Shown here in pieces: positions 1-11,760 of a stretch of DNA of 64,000 nucleotides. Every line of letters starts with the position of its first letter. Position 1 is the first letter of the stretch. Under the pieces are notes generated by a model. The model saw nothing but the letters and a program-made list of their open reading frames with translations. It made no database searches and was not told the DNA's origin. The translations under genes and the position numbers were made by a program. The DNA is from Hetaerina americana (lineage: Eukaryota > Arthropoda > Insecta > Odonata > Calopterygidae). The DNA lies in the NCBI GenBank assembly GCA_022747635.1, contig JAKTNV010000740.1, positions 1 through 64,000 on the forward strand. Direction: 5' to 3'.

Positions 1-84
1 TTGATGAAAATGAACAACAATACACACCATGGAAACATTTTTGTTTGATTTGTGTCGAGGGAGAATTTCACCTAGAACCCAAAG
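1..84 (+). repeat. Partial monomer, forward, left of inversion
   Basis: The window opens inside a forward-orientation monomer, from 'TTGATGAAAATGAAC' through 'ACACACCATGG' to 'ACCTAGAACCCAAAG' at 70-84. The orientation changes immediately afterwards. This shows that the reversed block to the right is flanked by forward array on both sides. Confidence 0.9.
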
Positions 85-173
85 TACCCCTTTGGGTTCT
101 AGGTTAAATTCTCACTCAACACAAATCAAACAAAAATGTTTCCATGTTGTGTATTGTTGTTCATTTTCATCAA
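1..173. repeat. Palindromic junction, left inversion breakpoint
   Basis: Bases 1-84 and 90-173 are reverse complements, separated by the 5-base spacer TACCC (85-89). The inner 15 bp (70-84 with 90-104) pair perfectly. Over the 84 pairs I count about four mismatches (60/114, 56/118, 69/105 and one near 28/146). The left arm runs off the window, so the palindrome may be longer. The symmetry centre lies in the G/C homopolymer: forward 'CCCAAAG', then TA, then 'CCCCTTTGGG' of the reversed array. It is either a true head-to-head inversion breakpoint or a fold-back sequencing or assembly chimera. Confidence 0.9.
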
Positions 174-717
174 ATAAACAAAATAAAACCCAGAATAAAT
201 CATTAAAGGCAAGAAATGAGCCTAAAAGATGCCTCAGCGAAAAAGTTAATGTTAGTAAAAGAGCCCAAATTTCGAAAAATATTGCGAAAAAATAAAATCT
301 TCCATTATAGAGTGAATGTTTGAGGTGTATAGAAGGCATTTTTTTAATTTTTAGAAATTTTAATTTTTCACATTTTTCCATGAAAAGTGCCAATACCCCC
401 CCCTTTGGGTTCTAGGTGAAATTCTCCCTCGACACAAATCAAACAAAAATGTTTCCATGGTGTGTATTGTTGTTCATTTTCATCAAATAAACAAAATAAA
501 TCCCAGAATAAATCATTAAAGGCAAGAAATGAGCCTAAAAGATGCCTCAGCGCAAAAGTTAATGTTAGTAAAAGAGCCCAAATTTCAAAAAATATTGCGA
601 AAAACAACAATCTTCCATTAAAGAGTGAATGTTTGAGGTGTATAGAAGGCATTTATTTCATTTTTAGAAATTTTAATTTTTCACATTTTTCCACGAAAAA
701 GGCCAAAACCCCCCCCT

Positions 718-2280
718 TTGGGTTCTAGGTTAAATTCTCACTCAACACAAATCAAACAAAAATGTTTCCATGTTGTGTATTGTTGTTCATTTTCATCAAA
801 TAAACAAAATAAAACCCAGAATAAATCATTAAAGACAAGAAATGAGCATAAAAGATGCCTCAGCGCAAATGTTAATGTTAGTAAAAGAGCCCAAATTTCA
901 AAAAATATTGCGAAAAACAACAATCTTCGATCATAGAGTGAATGTTTGAGGTATATAGAAGGCATTTATTTCATTTTTAGAAATTTTAATTTTTCACATT
1001 TTTCCACGAAAAAGGCCAATACCCCCCCCTTTGGGTTCTAGGTGAAATTCTCACTCGACACAAATCAAACAAAAATGTTTCCATGGTGTGTATTGTTTTC
1101 ATTTTCATCAAATAAACAAAATAAAACCCAGAATAAATCATTAAAGGCAAGAAATGAGCCTAAAAGATGCCTCAGCGCAAAAGTTAATGTTAGTTAAAGA
1201 GCCCAAATTTCGAAAAATATTGCGAAAAAATAAAATCTTCCATTATAGAGTGAATGTTTGAGGTGTATAGAAGGCATTTTTTTAATTTTTAGAAATTTTA
1301 ATTTTTCACATTTTTCCATGAAAAGTGCCAATACCCCCCCCTTTGGGTTCTAGGTGAAATTCTCCCTCGACACAAATCAAACAAAAATGTTTCCATGGTG
1401 TGTATTGTTGTTCATTTTCATCAAATAAACAAAATAAAACCCAGAATAAATCATTAAAGACAAGAAATGAGCATAAAAGATGCCTCAGCGCAAATGTTAA
1501 TGTTAGTAAAAGAGCCCAAATTTCAAAAAATATTGCGAAAAACAACAATCTTCCATTATAGAGTGAATATTTGAGGTGTATAGAAGGCATTTATTTCATT
1601 TTTAGAAATTTTTATTTTTCACATTTTTCCACGAAAAGTGCCAATACCCCCCCCTTTGGGTTCTAGGTGAAATTCTCACTCGACACAAATCAAACAAAAA
1701 TGTTTCCATGGTGTGTATTGTTTTCATTTTCATCAAATAAACAAAATAAAACCCAGAATAAATCATTAAAGGCAAGAAATGAGCCTAAAAGATGCCTCAG
1801 CGCAAAAGTTAATGTTAGTTAAAGAGCCCAAATTTCGAAAAATATTGCGAAAAAATAAAATCTTCCATTATAGAGTGAATGTTTGAGGTGTATAGAAGGC
1901 ATTTTTTTAATTTTTAGAAATTTTAATTTTTCACATTTTTCCATGAAAAGTGCCAATACCCCCCCCTTTGGGTTCTAGGTGAAATTCTCCCTCGCCATAA
2001 ATCAAACAAAAATGTTTCCATGGTGTGTATTGTTGTTCATTTTCATCAAATAAACAAAATAAAACCCAGAATAAATCATTAAAGGCAAGAAATGAGCCTA
2101 AAAGATGCCTCAGCGCAAAAGTTAATGTTAGTAAAAGAGCCCAAATTTCAAAAAATATTGCGAAAAACAACAATCTTCGATCATAGAGTGAATGTTTGAG
2201 GTGTATAGAAGGCATTTATTTCATTTTTAGAAATTTTAATTTTTCACATTTTTCCACGAAAAAGGCCAATAACCCCCCCT
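718..2280 (-). repeat. Five-monomer unit of the inverted block
   Basis: The unit begins at a C tract followed by 'GGTTAAATTCTCACTCAACA' and extends to the next such monomer at 2281 (1563 bp, five monomers). The marker monomer recurs at about 91, 718, 2281, 3533 and 5093, which sets the boundaries of the larger repeat in this block. Confidence 0.65.
1020..2269 (-). repeat. Tandem dimer duplication in the inverted block (2 x 625 bp)
   Basis: About 1020-1644 and 1645-2269 share private variants at 625-626 bp spacing: the shortened 'GTGTATTGTTTTCATT' (near 1085 and 1711) and 'GTTAGTTAAAGAGCCC' (near 1190 and 1816). A few substitutions separate the two, e.g. 'CTCGCCATAAATC' in the second in place of 'CTCGACACAAATC'. 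Confidence 0.75.
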
Positions 2281-3532
2281 TTGGGTTCTAGGTTAAATTC
2301 TCACTCAACACAAATCAAACAAAAATGTTTCCATGTTGTGTATTGTTGTTCATTTTCATCAAATAAACAAAATAAAACCCAGAATAAATCATTAAAGGCA
2401 AGAAATGAGCCTAAAAGATGCCTCAGCGCAAAAGTTAATGTTAGTAAAAGAGCCCAAATTTCAAAAAATATTGCGAAAAACAACAATCTTCGATCATAGA
2501 GTGAATGTTTGAGGTGTATAGACGGCATTTATTTCATTTTTAGAAATTTTAATTTTTCACATTTTTCCACGAAAAAGGCCAATACCCCCCCCTTTGGGTT
2601 CTAGGTGAAATTCTCACTCGACACAAATCAAACAAAAATGTTTCCATGCTGTGTATTGTTGTTCATTTTCATCAAATAAACAAAATAAAACCCAGAATAA
2701 ATCATAAAAGAGAAGAAATGAGCATAAAAGATGCCTCAGCGCAAGTGTTAATGTTAGTAAAAGAGCCCAAATTTCAAAAAATATTGCTAAATACAACAAT
2801 CTTCCATTATAGAGTGAATGTTTTAGGTGTATAGAAGGCATTTTTTTAATTTTTAGAAATTTTAATTTTTCACATTTTTCCGTGAAAAGTGCCAATACCC
2901 CCCCCTTTGGGTTCTAGGTGAAATTCTCACTTGACACAAATAAAACAAAAATGTTTCCATGTTGTGTATTGTTGCTCATTTTAATCAAATAAACAAAATA
3001 AAACCCAGAATAAATCATTAAAGACAAGAAATGAGCATAAAAGATGCCTCAGCGCAAGTGTTAATGTTAGTAAAAGAGCCCAAATTTCGAAAAATATTGC
3101 GAAAAAATAAAATCTTCCATTATAGAGTGAATGTTTGAGGTGTATAGAAGGCATTTTTTTAATTTTTAGAAATTTTAATTTTTCACATTTTTCCATGAAA
3201 AGTGCCAATACCCCCCCCTTTGGGTTCTAGGTGAAATTCTCACTCGACACAAATCAAACAAAAATGTTTCCATGGTGTGTATTGTTGTTCATTTTCATCA
3301 AATAAACAAAATAAAACCCAGAATAAATAATAAAAGAGAAGAAATGAGCATAAAAGATGCCCCAGCGCAAATGTTAATGTTAGTAAAAGAGCCCAAATTT
3401 CAAAAAATATTGCGAAAAACCACAATCTTCCATTATAGAGTGAATGTTTGAGGTGTATAGAAGGCATTTATTTCATTTTTAGAAATTTTAATTTTTCCCT
3501 TTTTTCTACGAAAAAGGCCAATACCCCCCCCT
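2281..3532 (-). repeat. Four-monomer unit of the inverted block, copy 1
   Basis: 1252 bp. It contains a monomer with 'CATAAAAGAGAAGAAATGAG' near 2704 and, after one class A monomer, another near 3327. The first two monomers recur 1252 bp further on, in the unit that begins at 3533. The third monomer (about 2920-3210) has no counterpart there. Confidence 0.7.
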
Positions 3533-5092
3533 TTGGGTTCTAGGTTAAATTCTCACTCAACACAAATCAAACAAAAATGTTTCCATGTTGTGTATTGTTG
3601 TTCATTTTCATCAAATAAACAAAATAAAACCCAGAATAAATCATTAAAGGCAAGAAATGAGCCTAAAAGATGCCTCAGCGCACAAGTTAATGTTAGTAAA
3701 AGAGCCCAAATTTCAAAAAATATTGCGAAAAACAACAATCTTCGATCATAGAAAGAATGTTTGAGGTGTATAGACGGCATTTATTTCATTTTTAGAAATT
3801 TTAATTTTTCACATTTTTCCACGAAAAAGGCCAATACCCCCCCCTTTGGGTTCTAGGTGAAATTCTCACTCGACACAAATCAAACAAAAATGTTTCCATG
3901 GTGTGTATTGTTGTTCATTTTCATCAAATAAACAAAATAAAACCCAGAATAAATCATAAAAGAGAAGAAATGAGCATAAAAGATGCCTCAGCGCAAGTGT
4001 TAATGTTAGTAAAAGAGCCCAAATTTCAAAAAATATTGCTAAATACAACAATCTTCCATTATAGAGTGAATGTTTTAGGTGTATAGAAGGCATTTTTTTA
4101 ATTTTTAGAAATTTTAATTTTTCACATTTTTCCGTGAAAAGTGCCAATACCCTTTGGGTTCTAGGTGAAATTCTCACTCGACACAAATAAAACAAAAATG
4201 TTTCCATGGTGTGTATTGTTGTTCATTTTCATCAAATAAACAAAATAAAACCCAGAATAAATAATAAAAGAGAAGAAATGAGCATAAAAGATGCCCCAGC
4301 GCAAATGTTAATGTTAGTAAAAGAGCCCAAATTTCAAAAAATATTGCGAAAAACCACAATCTTCCATTATAGAGTGAATGTTTGAGGTGTATAGAAGGCA
4401 TTTATTTCATTTTTAGAAATTTTAATTTTTCACATTTTTCCACGAAAAGTGCCAATACTCCCCCCTTTGGGTTCTAGGTGAAATTCTCACTCGACACAAA
4501 TCAAACAAAAATGTTTCCATGGTGTGTATTGTTTTCATTTTCATCAAATAAACAAAATAAAACCCAGAATAAATCATTAAAGGCAAGAAATGAGCCTAAA
4601 AGATGCCTCAGTGCAAAAGTTAATGTTAGTAAAAGAGCCCAAATTTCGAAAAATATTGCGAAAAAATAAAATCTTCCATTATAGAGTGAATGTTTGAGGT
4701 GTATAGAAGGCATTTTTTTAATTTTTAGAAATTTTAATTTTTCACATTTTTCCATGAAAAGTGCCAATACCCCCCCCTTTGGGTTCTAGGTGAAATTCTC
4801 CCTCGACACAAATCAAACAAAAATGTTTCCATGGTGTGTATTGTTGTTCATTTTCATCAAATAAACAAAATAAAACCCAGAATAAATCATTAAAGGCAAG
4901 AAATGAGCCTAAAAGATGCCTCAGCGCAAAAGTTAATGTTAGTAAAAGAGCCCAAATTTCAAAAAATATTGCGAAAAACAACAATCTTCGATCATAGAGT
5001 GAATGTTTGAGGTGTATAGAAGGCATTTATTTCATTTTTAGAAATTTTAATTTTTCACATTTTTCCACGAAAAAGGCCAATACCCCCCCCCT
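3533..5092 (-). repeat. Five-monomer unit of the inverted block, copy 2 with one monomer lost
   Basis: The first two monomers match 2281-2900 at an offset of 1252 bp. The monomer after 4152 matches the one at 3240 at an offset of only 934 bp, so one monomer present in the preceding unit is absent here. The break lies at a C tract reduced to three bases (4150-4152). The unit is completed by two further monomers of types found elsewhere in the block. Confidence 0.65.
4150..4152 (-). repeat. Shortened C tract at a monomer-deletion site
   Basis: The homopolymer is three bases here, compared with 7-8 in neighbours. The array to the left follows the 1252 bp period and the array to the right is one monomer short of it. 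The short tract therefore marks an unequal exchange or deletion point. Confidence 0.6.
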
Positions 5093-6414
5093 TTGGGTTC
5101 TAGGTTAAATTCTCACTCAACACAAATCAAACAAAAATGTTTCCATGTTGTGTATTGTTGTTCATTTTCATCAAATAAACAAAATAAAACCCAGAATAAA
5201 TCATTAAAGGCAAGAAATGAGCCTAAAAGATGCCTCAGCGCAAAAGTTAATGTTAGTAAAAGAGCCCAAATTTCAAAAAATATTGCGAAAAACAACAATC
5301 TTCGATCATAGAGTGAATGTTTGAGGTGTATAGACGGCATTTATTTCATTTTTAGAAATTTTAATTTTTCACATTTTTCCACGAAAAAGGCCAATACCCC
5401 CCCCTTTGGGTTCTAGGTGAAATTCTCACTCGACACAAATCAAACAAAAATGTTTCCATGGTGTGTATTGTTGTTCATTTTCATCAAATAAACAAAATAA
5501 AACCCAGAATAAATAATAAAAGAGAAGAAATGAGCATAAAAGATGCCCCAGCGCAAATGTTAATGTTAGTAAAAGAGCCCAAATTTCAAAAAATATTGCG
5601 AAAAACCACAATCTTCCATTATAGAGTGAATGTTTGAGGTGTATAGAAGGCATTTATTTCATTTTTAGAAATTTTAATTTTTCACATTTTTCCACGAAAA
5701 GTGCCAATACCCCCCCCTTTGGGTTCTAGGTGAAATTCTCACTCGACACAAATAAAACAAAAATGTTTCCATGGTGTGTATTGTTGTTCATTTTCATCAA
5801 ATAAACAAAATAAAACCCAGAATAAATCATTAAAGACAAGAAATGAGCATAAAAGATGCCTCAGCGCAAGTGTTAATGTTAGTAAAAGAGCCCAAATTTC
5901 AAAAAAATATTGCGAAAAACCACAATCTTCCATTATAGAGTGAATGTTTTAGGTGTATAGAAGGCATTTTTTTAATTTTTAGAAATTTTAATTTTTCACA
6001 TTTTTCCGTGAAAAGTGCCAATACCCCCCCCTTTGGGTTCTAGGTGAAATTCTCACTCGACACAAATCAAACAAAAATGTTTCCATGGTGTGTATTGTTT
6101 TCATTTTCATCAAATAAACAAAATAAAACCCAGAATAAATCATTAAAGGCAAGAAATGAGCCTAAAAGATGCCTCAGCGCAAAAGTTAATGTTAGTTAAA
6201 GAGCCCAAATTTCGAAAAATATTGCGAAAAAATAAAATCTTCCATTATAGAGTGAATGTTTGAGGTGTATAGAAGGCATTTTTTTAATTTTTTGAAATTT
6301 TAATTTTTCACATTTTTCCATGAAAAGTGCCAATACCCCCCCCTTTGGGTTCTAGGTGAAATTCTCCCTCGACACAAATCAAACAAAAATGTTTCCATGG
6401 TGTGTATTGTTGTT
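5093..6414 (-). repeat. Last monomers of the inverted block
   Basis: A further 'GGTTAAATTCTC' marker monomer begins here. It is followed by a monomer matching 4174-4401 at 1252 bp spacing, then two class A monomers, then the partial monomer that ends at the right breakpoint. The last of these reads normally through 'GTGTGTATTGTTGTT' and stops at 6414. Confidence 0.7.
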
Positions 6415-6430
6415 GGTGGTGAAAAACGTG
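6411..6430. other. Right breakpoint of the inverted block
   Basis: Reverse-oriented sequence is normal up to TGTT at 6411-6414. Forward-oriented sequence is recognisable from GAAAAACGTGAAAAAC (6421-6436), which corresponds to 'GAAAAATGTGAAAAAC' of normal monomers. GGTGGT at 6415-6420 fits neither side cleanly; part of it (GTGG) could be a displaced piece of the 'CGTGGAAAAA' box. Unlike the left breakpoint, this one joins two non-equivalent positions of the monomer. Confidence 0.85.
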
Positions 6431-7650
6431 AAAAACTAAAATTTCTAAAAATTAAAAAAATGCCTTCTATACACCTAAAACATTCACTCTATAATGGAAG
6501 ATTGTTGTTTTTCGCAATATTTTTTTAAATTTGGGCTCTTTTACTAACATTAACACTTGCGCTGAGGCATCTTTTTGCTCATTTCTTGTCTTTAATGATT
6601 TATTCTGGGTTTTATTTTGTTTATTTGATGAAAATGAACAACAATACACACCATGGAAACATTTTTGTTTGATTTGTGTCGAGTGAGAATTTCACCTAGA
6701 ACCCAAAGGGGGGGGTATTGGCCTTTTTCGTGGAAAAATGTGAAAAATTAAAATTTCTAAAAATGAAATAAATGCCTTCTATACACGTCAAACATTCACT
6801 CTATGATCGAAGATTGTTGTTTTTCGCAATTTTTTTTGAAATTTGGGCTCTTTTACTAACATTAACTTTTGCGCTGAGGCATCTTTTAGGCTCATTTCCT
6901 GCCTTTAATGATTTATTCTGGGTTTTATTTTGTTTATTTGATGAAAATGAACAACAATACACCCCATGGAAACATTTTTGTTTGATTTGTGTCGAGTGAG
7001 AATTTCACCTAGAACCCAAAAGTATTGGCACTTTTCACGGAAAAATGTGAAAAATTAAAATTTCTAAAAATTAAAAAAATGCCTTCTATACACCTCAAAC
7101 ATTCACTCTATAATGGAAGATTTTATTTTTTCGCAATATTTTTCGAAATTTGGGCTCTTTTACTAACATTAACTTTTGCGCTGAGGCATCTTTTAGGCTC
7201 ATTTCTTGCCTTTAATGATTTATTCTGGGTTTTATTTTGTTTATTTGATGAAAATGAACAACAATACACACCATAGAAACATTTTTGTTTGATTTGTGTC
7301 GAGTGAGAATTTCACCTAGAACCCAAAGGGGGGGGTATTGGCACTTTTCGTGGAAAAATGTGAAAAATTAAAATTTCTAAAAATGAAATAAATGCCTTCT
7401 ATACACCTCAAACATTCACTCTATAATGGAAGATTGTTGTTTTTCGCAATATTTTTTGAAATTTGGGATCTTTTACTAACATTAACATTTGCGCTGAGGC
7501 ATCTTTTATGCTCATTTCTTGTTTTTAATGATTTATTCTGGGTTTTATTTTGTTTATTTGATGAAAATGAACAACAATACACACCATGGAAACATTTTTG
7601 TTTTATTTGTGTCGAGTGAGAATTTCACCTAGAACCCAAAGGGGGGGGTA
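6430..7650 (+). repeat. Four-monomer block, copy 1
   Basis: The block holds: a monomer with 'GAAAAACTAAAATTTC' and the shortened 'CATCTTTTTGCTC'; a monomer with 'TATACACGTCAAAC' and 'CTATGATCGAAG'; a monomer with the single-base G tract (7022) before it and 'AGATTTTATTTTTTCGC' in it; and a monomer with 'GAAATTTGGGATC'. The same order recurs at 12364 and, with some changes, at 17054. Homology with copy 2 ends near 7650, at the G tract. Confidence 0.8.
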
Positions 7651-7989
7651 TTGGCCTTTTTCGTGGAAAAATGTGAAAAATTAAAATTTCTAAAAATGAA
7701 ATAAATGCCTTCTATACACCTCAAACATTCACTCTATTATGGAAGATTGTGGTTTTTCGCAATATTTTTTTGAAATTTGGGCTCTTTTACTAACATTAAC
7801 ATTTGCGCTGAGGCATCTTTTAGGCTCATTTCTTGTCTTTAATGATTTATTCTGGGTTTTATTTTGTTTATTTGATGAAAATGAACAACAATACACACCA
7901 TGGAAACATTTTTGTTTTATTTGTGTCGAGTGAGAATTTCACCTAGAACCCAAAGGGGGGGGTATTGGCACTTTTCGTGGAAAAATGTG

Positions 7990-8640
7990 AAAAATTAAAA
8001 TTTCTAAAAATGAAATAAATGCCTTCTATACACCTCAAACATTCACTCTATAATGGAAGATTGTTGTTTTTCGCAATATTTTTTGAAATTTAGGCTCTTT
8101 TACTAACATTAACATTTGCGCTGAGGCATCTTTTATGCTCATTTCTTGTCTTTAATGATTTATTCTGGGTTTTATTTTGTATATTTGATGAAAATGAACA
8201 ACAATACACACCATGGAAACATTTTTGTTTGATTTGTGTCGAGTGAGAATTTCACCTAGAACCCAAAGGGGAGGGTATTGGCCTTTTTCGTGGAAAAATG
8301 TGAAAAATTAAAATTTCTAAAAATGAAATAAATGCCTTCTATACACCTCAAACATTCACTCTATAATGGAAGATTGTAATTTTTCGCAATATTTTTTTTA
8401 AATTTGGGCTCTTTTACTAACATTAACACTTGCGCTGAGGCATCTTTTATGCTCATTTCTTGTCTTTAATGATTTATTCTGGGTTTTATTTTGTTTATTT
8501 GATGAAAATGAACAACAATACACACCATGGAAACATTTTTGTTTGATTTGTGTTGAGTGAGAATTTCATCTAGAACCCAAAGGGGGGGGTATTGGCACTT
8601 TTCGTGGAAAAATGTGAAAAATTAAAATTTCTAAAAATGA
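7990..8640 (+). repeat. Two-monomer block repeated at 3120 bp, copy 1
   Basis: Private variants 'TTTGTATATTTGATG' (near 8176), 'CAAAGGGGAGGGTATTGG' (near 8265), 'GATTGTAATTTTTCGC' (near 8372) and 'AATTTCATCTAGAACCC' (near 8561) all recur 3120 bp downstream, ten monomers away. Confidence 0.8.
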
Positions 8641-10100
8641 AATAAATGCCTTCTATACACCTCAAACATTCACTCTATAATGGAAGATTGTTGTTTTTCG
8701 CAATATTTTTTGAAATTTAGGCTCTTTTACTAACATTAACATTTGCGCTGAGGCATCTTTTATGCTCATTTCTTGTCTTTAATGATTTATTCTGGGTTTT
8801 ATTTTGTTTATTTGATGAAAATGAACAACAATACACAACATGGAAACATTTTTGTTTTATTTGTGTCGAGTGAGAATTTCACCTAGAACCCAAAGGGGGG
8901 GTATTGGCACTTTTCGTGGAAAAATGTGAAAAATTAAAATTTCTAAAAATGAAATAAATGCCTTCTATACACCTCAAACATTCACTCTATAATGGAAGAT
9001 TGTTGTTTTTCGCAATATTTTTTGAAATTTGGGCTCTTTTACTAACAATAACATTTGCGCTGAGGCATCTTTTATGCTCATTTCTTGTCTTTAATGATTT
9101 ATTCTGGGTTTTATTTTGTTTATTTGATGAAAATGAACAACAATACACACCATGGAAACATTTTTGTTTGATTTGTGTCGAGTGAGAATTTCACCTAGAA
9201 CCCAAAGGGGGGGGTATTGGCCTTTTTCGTGGAAAAATGTGAAAAATTAAAATTTCTAAAAATGAAATAAATGCCTTCTATACACCTCAAACATTCACTC
9301 TATTATGGAAGATTGTGGTTTTTCGCAATATTTTTTTGAAATTTGGGCTCTTTTACTAACATTAACATTTGCGCTGAGGCATCTTTTAGGCTCATTTCTT
9401 GTCTTTAATGATTTATTCTGGGTTTTATTTTGTTTATTTGATGAAAATGAACAACAATACACACCATGGAAACATTTTTGTTTGATTTGTGTCGAGTGAG
9501 AATTTCACCTAGAACCCAAAGGGGGGGGTATTGGCACTTTTCGTGGAAAAATGTGAAAAATTAAAATTTCTAAAAATGAAATAAATGCCGTCTATACACC
9601 TCAAACATTCACTCTATGATCGAAGATTGTTGTTTTTCGCAATATTTTTTGAAATTAGGGCTCTTTTACTAACATTAACTTTTGCGCTGAGGCATCTTTT
9701 AGGCTCATTTCTTGCCTTTAATGATTTATTCTGGGTTTTATTTTGTTTATTTGATGAAAATGAACAACAATACACAACATGGAAACATTTTTGTTTGATT
9801 TGTGTTGAGTGAGAATTTAACCTAGAACCCAAAGGGGGGGGTATTGGCCTTTTTCGTGGAAAAATGTGAAAAATTAAAATTTCTAAAAATGAAATAAATG
9901 CCTTCTATACACCTCAAACATTCACTCTATGATCGAAGATTGTTGTTTTTCGCAATATTTTTTGAAATTTGGGCTCTTTTACTAACATTAACTTTTGCGC
10001 TGAGGCATCTTTTAGGCTCATTTCTTGCCTTTAATGATTTATTCTGGGTTTTATTTTGTTTATTTGATGAAAATGAACAACAATACACACCATGGAAACA

Positions 10101-10155
10101 TTTTATATATGCCAATATAAGTGCCAATACCCCAAAGGGGGGGGTATTGGCACTT
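10101..10155. repeat. Micro fold-back with perfect inverted repeat at the G tract
   Basis: After 'CATGGAAACATTTT' the normal run through 'CACCTAGAACCC' is missing. In its place stand ATATATGCCAATAT and then AAGTGCCAATACCCC (10119-10133), which is the reverse complement of GGGGTATTGGCACTT (10141-10155). The 15 bp arms pair perfectly around the loop AAAGGGG (10134-10140). The left arm is a fragment of the downstream box in reverse orientation, as expected from a short template switch. An extra 'GCCAATATA' at 10111-10119 looks like a second, partial copy of the same box. Confidence 0.9.
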
Positions 10156-11109
10156 TTCATGGAAAAATGTGAAAAATTAAAATTTCTAAAAATTAAAAAA
10201 ATGCCTTCTATACACCTCAAACATTCACTCTATAATGGAAGATTTTATTTTTTCGCAATATTTTTCGAAATTTGGGCTCTTTAACTAACATTAACTATTG
10301 CGCTGAGGCATCTTTTAGGCTCATTTCTTGCCTTTAATGATTTATTCTGGGTTTTATTTTGTTTATTTGATGGAAATGAAAACAATACACACCATGGAAA
10401 CATTTTTGTTTGATTTGTGTCGAGTGAGAATTTCACCTAGAACCCAAAGGGGGGGGTATTGGCACTATTCACGGAAAAATGTGAAAAATTAAAATTTCTA
10501 AAAATTAAAAAAATGACTTCTATACACCTAAAACATTCACTCTATAATGGAAGATTGTGGTTTTTCGCAATATTTTTTTGAAATTTGGGCTCTTTTACTA
10601 ACATTAACACTTGCGCTGAGGCATCTTTTATGCTCATTTCTTGTCTTTAATGATTTATTCTGGGTTTTATTTTGTTTATTTGATTAAAATGAACAACAAT
10701 ACACACCATGGAAACATTTTTGTTTTATTTGTGTCAAGTGAGAATTTCACCTAGAACCCAAAGGGGGGGTATTGGCACTTTTCGTGGAAAAATGTGAAAA
10801 ATTAAAATTTCTAAAAATGAAATAAATGCCTACTATACACCTCAAACATTCACTCTATAATGGAAGATTGTTGTTTTTCGCAATATTTTTTGAAATTTAG
10901 GCTCTTTTACTAACATTAACATTTGCGCTGAGGCATCTTTTATGCTCATTTCTTGTTTTTAATGATTTATTCTGGGTTTTATTTTGTTTATTTGATGAAA
11001 ATGAACAACAATACACACCATGGAAACATTTTTGTTTTATTTGTGTCGAGTGAGAATTTCACCTAGAACCCAAAGGGGGGGGTATTGGCACTTTTCGTGG
11101 AAAAATGTG

Positions 11110-11760
11110 AAAAATTAAAATTTCTAAAAATGAAATAAATGCCTTCTATACACCTCAAACATTCACTCTATAATGGAAGATTGTTGTTTTTCGCAATATT
11201 TTTTGAAATTTGGGCTCTTTTACTAACATTAACATTTGCGCTGAGGCATCTTTTATGCTCATTTCTTGTCTTTAATGATTTATTCTGGGTTTTATTTTGT
11301 ATATTTGATGAAAATGAACAACAATACACACCATGGAAACATTTTTGTTTGATTTGTGTCGAGTGAGAATTTCACCTAGAACCCAAAGGGGAGGGTATTG
11401 GCCTTTTTCGTGGAAAAATGTGAAAAATTAAAATTTCTAAAAATGAAATAAATGCCTTCTATACACCTCAAACATTCACTCTATAATGGAAGATTGTAAT
11501 TTTTCGCAATATTTTTTTTAAATTTGGGCTCTTTTACTAACATTAACACTTGCGCTGAGGCATCTTTTATGCTCATTTCTTGTCTTTAATGATTTATTCT
11601 GGGTTTTATTTTGTTTATTTGATGAAAATGAACAACAATACACACCATGGAAACATTTTTGTTTGATTTGTGTTGAGTGAGAATTTCATCTAGAACCCAA
11701 AGGGGGGGGTATTGGCACTTTTCGTGGAAAAATGTGAAAAATTACAATTTTCTAAAAATG
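11110..11760 (+). repeat. Two-monomer block repeated at 3120 bp, copy 2
   Basis: Carries the same four private variants as 7990-8640. The match ends near 11742, where 'AAATTACAATTTTCTAA' replaces the usual 'AAATTAAAATTTCTAA'. Confidence 0.8.

Larger units (their letters stand above)
90..6414 (-). repeat. Inverted block of the satellite, ~20 monomers
   Basis: From 90 to 6414 all landmarks occur as reverse complements: 'CCTTTGGGTTCTAGGT', 'GTTTCCATGGTGTGTATTG', 'GATGCCTCAGCGC', 'GGTGTATAGAAGGCAT'. Class is read at the 'GGCAT' end: 'GGCATTTTTTTAATT' (A) or 'GGCATTTATTTCATT' (B). From left to right the order is A B B A B A B B A A B B A B A B B B A A. It is not a mirror image of the array immediately to the right, although several monomer types are shared by both arms. 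Confidence 0.95.

Noticed and set aside
90..6414. Giant palindrome mirrored about 6414
   Set aside because: The class order on the two sides of 6414 does not mirror and the joined positions are not equivalent, so the right breakpoint is not the centre of a large palindrome.
9898..10284. A 128-codon open frame, among the longest in the window
   Set aside because: It is two monomer frames joined through the micro fold-back at 10101-10155. The joint is private to this copy and the rest is repeat sequence, so it is not a gene.
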